This document shows, in pieces, positions 60,956 to 64,000 of a DNA stretch of 64,000 nt (position 1 is its first letter; every line of letters starts with the position of its first letter). The position numbers and the translations under genes were made by a program. Origin of the DNA: Flavobacteriia bacterium (lineage in GTDB: Bacteria; Bacteroidota; Bacteroidia; Flavobacteriales; Schleiferiaceae). The stretch spans positions 36,460 to 100,459 of the forward strand of contig JABXHW010000032.1 in assembly GCA_013373425.1 (NCBI GenBank), read 5' to 3'. Below the pieces are notes generated by a model. That model was not told the DNA's origin. It worked only from the letters and a program-made list of their open reading frames with translations, and ran no database searches.

Positions 60956-63769
60956 TTAGGCGGCAAGCAAAAAAAAACAGCAAGAATGACAGGAGCAAAA
61001 TTTTTAAGAGCTGATCTACATATTCATTCATTTGGTGAATTTGGCTCTTATGATGTAACCGATCGAACAATGACTCCTGAAGCCATTGTGGATAAGGCAA
61101 TTGAGAAGAATCTTAGCATTATCAGCATTACAGACCATAATGAAATTCAGAATGTAAACACTGCCTTAAATCATGCTAATGGAAAACCAATATTGGTTAT
61201 ACCAGGAATAGAAGTGAGTACAACTCAAGGACATTTACTTGTGTATTTTGAAACCTTTAAAAATCTGCGTGACTTCTTTGGTAAACTGACAATAAGTGAA
61301 GACAGAAAAACATGCAACCAAGGTATTGTCGAATGTTTAGAATTGGCAAATCAACATAGTGGTTTAGGTATTCTGGCTCATATTGAATTGGATTCAGGTT
61401 TTGAAAAAACTATAGGCAGGTTCGGTCCACAAATAGAAGAAGTATTCAAACACCCTAATCTTAAGGGATTGGAAATTTCGTCTAAAAGCAGTGTTGACTT
61501 TTACACGGACAATGATACCGATGACAATAGGAAAAGATTGTTAAAGTTGAGAAGAGAGCATTTAGGACTAGATATTAACCTTGACCTGCCAAAACTTATG
61601 TCGTCAGACTCACACACTCTTAGTAAGTTGGGGGTAAATGCTGATGGTGAAAAGAAACTTACCCGAATAAAAATTGATGAACTAAATTTTCACTCCTTTA
61701 AGGTCGCCTTACTTAGTCATGAGTCAAGGATAAGACTTGAAAACTTCATTCCAGAGCAACGACCAGTTATTAGAAGCATTAAACTTGATGGCGGCCTGCT
61801 AGATAATATCAATATAGACTTAAACCCTAATCTAACCTGTATAATTGGCAGTCGTGGAGCTGGTAAGTCAACCCTTTTGGAAGCAATTAGGGAATCTTCA
61901 GGCAATACTTCAAATGCTAAGGTGGTTGACTCAGATGTTTGGCCACAAGAAATCAAATTGACTTTCGAAGATGAAGCAGGTCAGATAATAGAATTCAAAA
62001 GAGACAAAAACGATGCTTTACAGAATATTTCTGACCCTATCAATGGAATTACCAAAGTTGACATTGAAAGCTACGGTCAAGGTGAAACTGCTAGTACAAT
62101 TCAACATAGTGATGAAAACCCCAGTGTATTAGTCTCTTTTTTAGATTCTTTCTTAGAACTGTCAATTTTAAAGTCAAATGAAAGAGAAATAGTCGATAAG
62201 CTGTTAGAGAATCAAAGTGAATCAAAAAAGCTGCGAATTGAGCTACTAGGGCTACCTGAAACTAAAAAAGCATTGATAAATGAGCAAAAAAAGCTTGCAA
62301 GTCTACAAAAAGAAAAAGCAGGTGAATTAGTAAAGTTCCAAAACGCTTTGATCAAAGAAAGAGAAATTAGATCTTCTCTTATTTCCGACCTGAATGATCT
62401 AGTAAAGACATACCGTGAAATTCTAAATGACAACTCCACCTTCGAATCATTTGAGAGCCTTTCAGAAGACGAAATTGTTGTTGGAAAAGACTTCTTTAAC
62501 CGTGTAAAGGAAATTGTATCAGAGTTCTCGGCAATAGTTAAAGACAAATCAACTGAACTAAACACTGCTCTCTCTGAAAAAGTAAAAGACTTAAAAGAAC
62601 AATTAAAGAATTGGTCAGAAAAGGAAAAAGAAATACAAGGGAAAATTGACACTAAAAAGAAAGAATTAGAAGATCAAGGAATTCCTTTTGATTTGGGTAA
62701 GATCAATCAAATATCTAAAGACATAATTCATTACACTGCTAAAGTTAAAAAACTTGAAGCCAGTAAAAATCTTCTTGACCAATTTGAAAAGGACAGAAAA
62801 GAGTTAATCAAAGAAAGAAAAGAGCTCAAGGACAAAATTTATTATCAGCGTTTCGCATTTGCACAATCCATAAATGGCAATTTAAAGAATACTCTAGATG
62901 GCTTACTTATAGACGTCAAGTATGAACAGGGTAAATATTCTAGTGCATTTGAAGATGAACTAAAATCTTTGATGGATTGGAGAACCTCTCAAGTTCCAAA
63001 ATCTCCGCAAGTTGTTCGACAAATCACTCCATTGGAATTAGTGGAAGCAGCTCTCAAAAATGATAGAACTAAGCTCGAATCAATCGTGTCCTCAGATGGA
63101 AGTCAATTACTTTCGAGTACAGAGATTTCAAATATGATTCAGAGATTAAAAGTACATCATAAATATGAAGATTTTGAGAGTATTGAGTTTGATGACTTGC
63201 CTAGCATTACTGTAACCAAGATTTTTAAAGATGAACAAGGAAAGACAATCAGAAACTCCAAGACAATCTCTCAATTATCACTTGGTCAGCAGCAGTCTGT
63301 ATTATTAGCTATTCTGATGCTTTCGAAAAGCAAGAAACCTCTTATAATTGACCAACCTGAAGACAATTTGGACAGTGAATTTATTTTCAAAACGATAGTT
63401 ATAAACCTAAGGAAAATAAAAGAAGCTCGTCAAGTTATTATTGTCACTCATAATCCGAATATTGCTGTACTTGGTGATGCGGAGTTAATAATTCCATTGA
63501 AGAGTACTAGTGTTAAATCTCATGTGCTTCAAGACGGTTCCATTGACCGTGAAACGACTCGTGAAATCTGCTGTGAGATACTAGAAGGTGGTAAAAGTGC
63601 ATTTAAGCAAAGACAAGAACTCTATGGAATATAAAAAAAGCCAGCCCCTAACATTGGCTATACGTAATGCGGGAGAAAGTGCTGATATGAAATCAAATAC
63701 TATAAACAAACTTTTCGGTAGGTGGACGGTGAAGTACCCTGAAGTCCCGCACTACGCATAGCCAAATCG
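60956..63769 (+). mobile_element. integron gene cassette carrying a PHP-ATPase gene
   Basis: One gene and one attC site between two GTT core sites. The left end TTAGGC (60956-60961) is complementary to the cassette's own R'' (CCCTAAC, 63646-63652: CCTAAC pairs with GTTAGG), as the cassette model predicts, while the right core GTTATGC differs from the left, as expected since it belongs to the next cassette. Cassette length 2814 bases. Base composition is visibly A+T-richer than the flank. No integrase gene is in the window. Confidence 0.75.
60986..63634 (+). CDS. PHP-domain + SMC/ABC-ATPase fusion, Ppl-like antiphage defence candidate
   Basis: An 882-residue protein. N-terminal PHP phosphoesterase: RADLHIHSFGEFG (D10, H12, H14), ITDHNEIQNV near 49, ILAHIELD near 129, and SSDSHTL near 208, the metal-binding motifs of this fold. 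Then an ABC/SMC-like ATPase: Walker A IIGSRGAGKSTLLEAIRE near 287, a coiled-coil arm of about 390-640 (Lys/Glu-rich), signature LSLGQQQSVLLAI near 765, Walker B PLIIDQPEDNLDSE near 785 and VTHNPNIA. PHP plus coiled-coil ATPase in one chain is the layout of Ppl, a single-gene antiphage system. It is the only gene of an integron cassette, and A+T-rich, so it was acquired. PHP catalysis on nucleic acid or nucleotides is inferred. Confidence 0.82.
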   Translation: MTGAKFLRADLHIHSFGEFGSYDVTDRTMTPEAIVDKAIEKNLSIISITDHNEIQNVNTALNHANGKPILVIPGIEVSTTQGHLLVYFETFKNLRDFFGKLTISEDRKTCNQGIVECLELANQHSGLGILAHIELDSGFEKTIGRFGPQIEEVFKHPNLKGLEISSKSSVDFYTDNDTDDNRKRLLKLRREHLGLDINLDLPKLMSSDSHTLSKLGVNADGEKKLTRIKIDELNFHSFKVALLSHESRIRLENFIPEQRPVIRSIKLDGGLLDNINIDLNPNLTCIIGSRGAGKSTLLEAIRESSGNTSNAKVVDSDVWPQEIKLTFEDEAGQIIEFKRDKNDALQNISDPINGITKVDIESYGQGETASTIQHSDENPSVLVSFLDSFLELSILKSNEREIVDKLLENQSESKKLRIELLGLPETKKALINEQKKLASLQKEKAGELVKFQNALIKEREIRSSLISDLNDLVKTYREILNDNSTFESFESLSEDEIVVGKDFFNRVKEIVSEFSAIVKDKSTELNTALSEKVKDLKEQLKNWSEKEKEIQGKIDTKKKELEDQGIPFDLGKINQISKDIIHYTAKVKKLEASKNLLDQFEKDRKELIKERKELKDKIYYQRFAFAQSINGNLKNTLDGLLIDVKYEQGKYSSAFEDELKSLMDWRTSQVPKSPQVVRQITPLELVEAALKNDRTKLESIVSSDGSQLLSSTEISNMIQRLKVHHKYEDFESIEFDDLPSITVTKIFKDEQGKTIRNSKTISQLSLGQQQSVLLAILMLSKSKKPLIIDQPEDNLDSEFIFKTIVINLRKIKEARQVIIVTHNPNIAVLGDAELIIPLKSTSVKSHVLQDGSIDRETTREICCEILEGGKSAFKQRQELYGI

Positions 63770-63775
63770 TTATGC
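63646..63775. other. attC recombination site (integron cassette)
   Basis: R'' CCCTAAC (63646-63652) and R' GTTATGC (63769-63775) bracket 130 bases. Inside, the arms ATTGGCTATACGTAATGC(GGGA) at 63653-63674 and TCCCGCACTACGCATAGCC(AAAT) at 63745-63767 pair almost fully, with one extra A in the right arm (an extrahelical base) and a few mismatches, followed by a 70-base terminal loop. This stem with unpaired bases is what an integron integrase recognises. It begins 12 bases after the PHP-ATPase stop, the normal cassette position. Confidence 0.8.
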
Positions 63776-63790
63776 GGCAGCTCATTCTCA

Positions 63791-63820
63791 AAGCCAGGCA
63801 CTTCGTCGGGCTTTTGTTTT
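63791..63820 (+). terminator. imperfect hairpin with T-rich tail in cassette 2
   Basis: AAGCCAGGC and GTCGGGCTT form an imperfect stem, followed by TTTTG TTTTTTG on +. It would stop transcription running from the first cassette into the second. It shares TTCGTCGGGCTTTT with the terminator at 23661. Confidence 0.5.
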
Positions 63821-63850
63821 TTGTGGAAGTTTAGGAAAGTCGATCACCAT

Positions 63851-63973
63851 ATGGGTTTAATTAAGTGCCATCGAGGTTTGGGTTTCTTGAGCCGCATTGA
63901 GCGCGTAGGGAAAACGCCTCCTATCAAAGTCTGTGAACATCAAGAAGCTTTAAGGTTGTGGCACTTCAAATGA
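63851..63973 (+). CDS. 40-residue cassette ORF of unknown function
   Basis: Frame from ATG 63851 to TGA 63973; the protein begins MGLIKCHRGLGFL, is basic and ends in WHFK. The stop is 9 bases before the R'' of the third attC, the distance expected for a cassette gene, which is the main reason to keep it. No family is recognised, no ribosome binding site is visible and the frame could be chance. Confidence 0.35.
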   Translation: MGLIKCHRGLGFLSRIERVGKTPPIKVCEHQEALRLWHFK

Positions 63974-64000
63974 AAGCCAGCCGCATAACAAGAGCTATAA

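Larger units (their letters stand above)
63770..64000 (+). mobile_element. second integron cassette, right-truncated by the window
   Basis: Starts with TTATGCGGC (63770-63778). Near the window end GCCGCATAAC (63980-63989) is an exact 10-bp complement of GTTATGCGGC, so it is the R'' of this cassette's own attC, preceded by AAAGCCAGCC as in the first cassette. The cassette holds one 40-codon frame (63851-63973) and a weak hairpin/T-rich element at 63791-63820; no larger gene. Confidence 0.65.

Overview
The window is chromosomal DNA of a member of the Bacteroidota, most likely a marine flavobacterium of the Cryomorphaceae/Schleiferiaceae type (taxonomic level inferred, not proven). The evidence is: promoters of the Bacteroidota form TAnnTTTG just upstream of many genes; three secreted proteins with type IX secretion (Por) C-terminal sorting domains; many short 'C-then-acidic' lipoproteins; Bacteroidota-restricted families (DUF4920, DUF4293, DUF3347, stand-alone MnmD, HSDR_N_2); and very few Shine-Dalgarno sequences. 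I see no rRNA, tRNA, CRISPR array, IS element or prophage.

Layout. 1-5.3 kb (+): cell-wall amidase, MlaD-type MCE lipid transporter subunit, two CCG/4Fe-4S proteins around a small HAD phosphatase, and a protein of unknown function. 5.3-7.4 kb (-): NUDIX, mnmD, a cytochrome-like lipoprotein and DUF4920 in one operon, divergent from ilvE (7.5 kb). 8.6-10.6 kb: two intergenic islands of 7-8 bp tandem repeats on either side of an unknown gene and a TIGR01777 epimerase. 10.6-13 kb: a YceI lipoprotein and an SPFH / PH-like / ribbon-helix-helix operon with a clear palindromic operator. 13-20.8 kb: a 1027-residue BNR-repeat protein, a small HTH-regulated membrane operon, truA and an ABC exporter, and a phosphodiesterase. 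20.8-28.5 kb: DUF4293, rho (with a 130-residue disordered insert), a cupredoxin, an MFS transporter, rnz, a T9SS protein, a STAS-like protein, pyrB and pyrR. 28.6-34.7 kb: lipoproteins, a PAS-rich sensor without an ATPase domain, and mpl. 34.7-42.2 kb: two blocks that look metal-related (an MbnH/MbnP-like pair; a Cys/His-rich operon with an outer-membrane protein) separated by acyltransferases, a CoA-type NUDIX and dps. 42.2-44.3 kb: an ECF-like sigma factor translationally coupled to a protein predicted to cross both membranes. 44.4-52.4 kb: a PKD/T9SS protein, an MltD-like transglycosylase, uvrA, LOG, and a second ATPase-less PAS/HisKA protein. 52.4-60.8 kb: a choice-of-anchor-B T9SS protein, the parE-X-parC operon, ychF and a DinB/YfiT-like protein.

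60.9-64.0 kb is different: visibly A+T-richer DNA bounded by integron attC-type sites. A 2.8-kb cassette encodes a PHP + SMC/ABC-ATPase fusion resembling the Ppl antiphage protein. A second cassette begins at 63770 and its own attC starts at 63983, at the window's end. No integrase is present, so this looks like a cassette cluster without an adjacent integrase, or the edge of an integron.

The items most worth following are the cassette array with its Ppl-like defence gene, the sigma factor / dual-membrane anti-sigma pair with its 30-bp upstream palindrome, the MbnH-MbnP-like pair, the disordered Rho insert, and the paired repeat islands.
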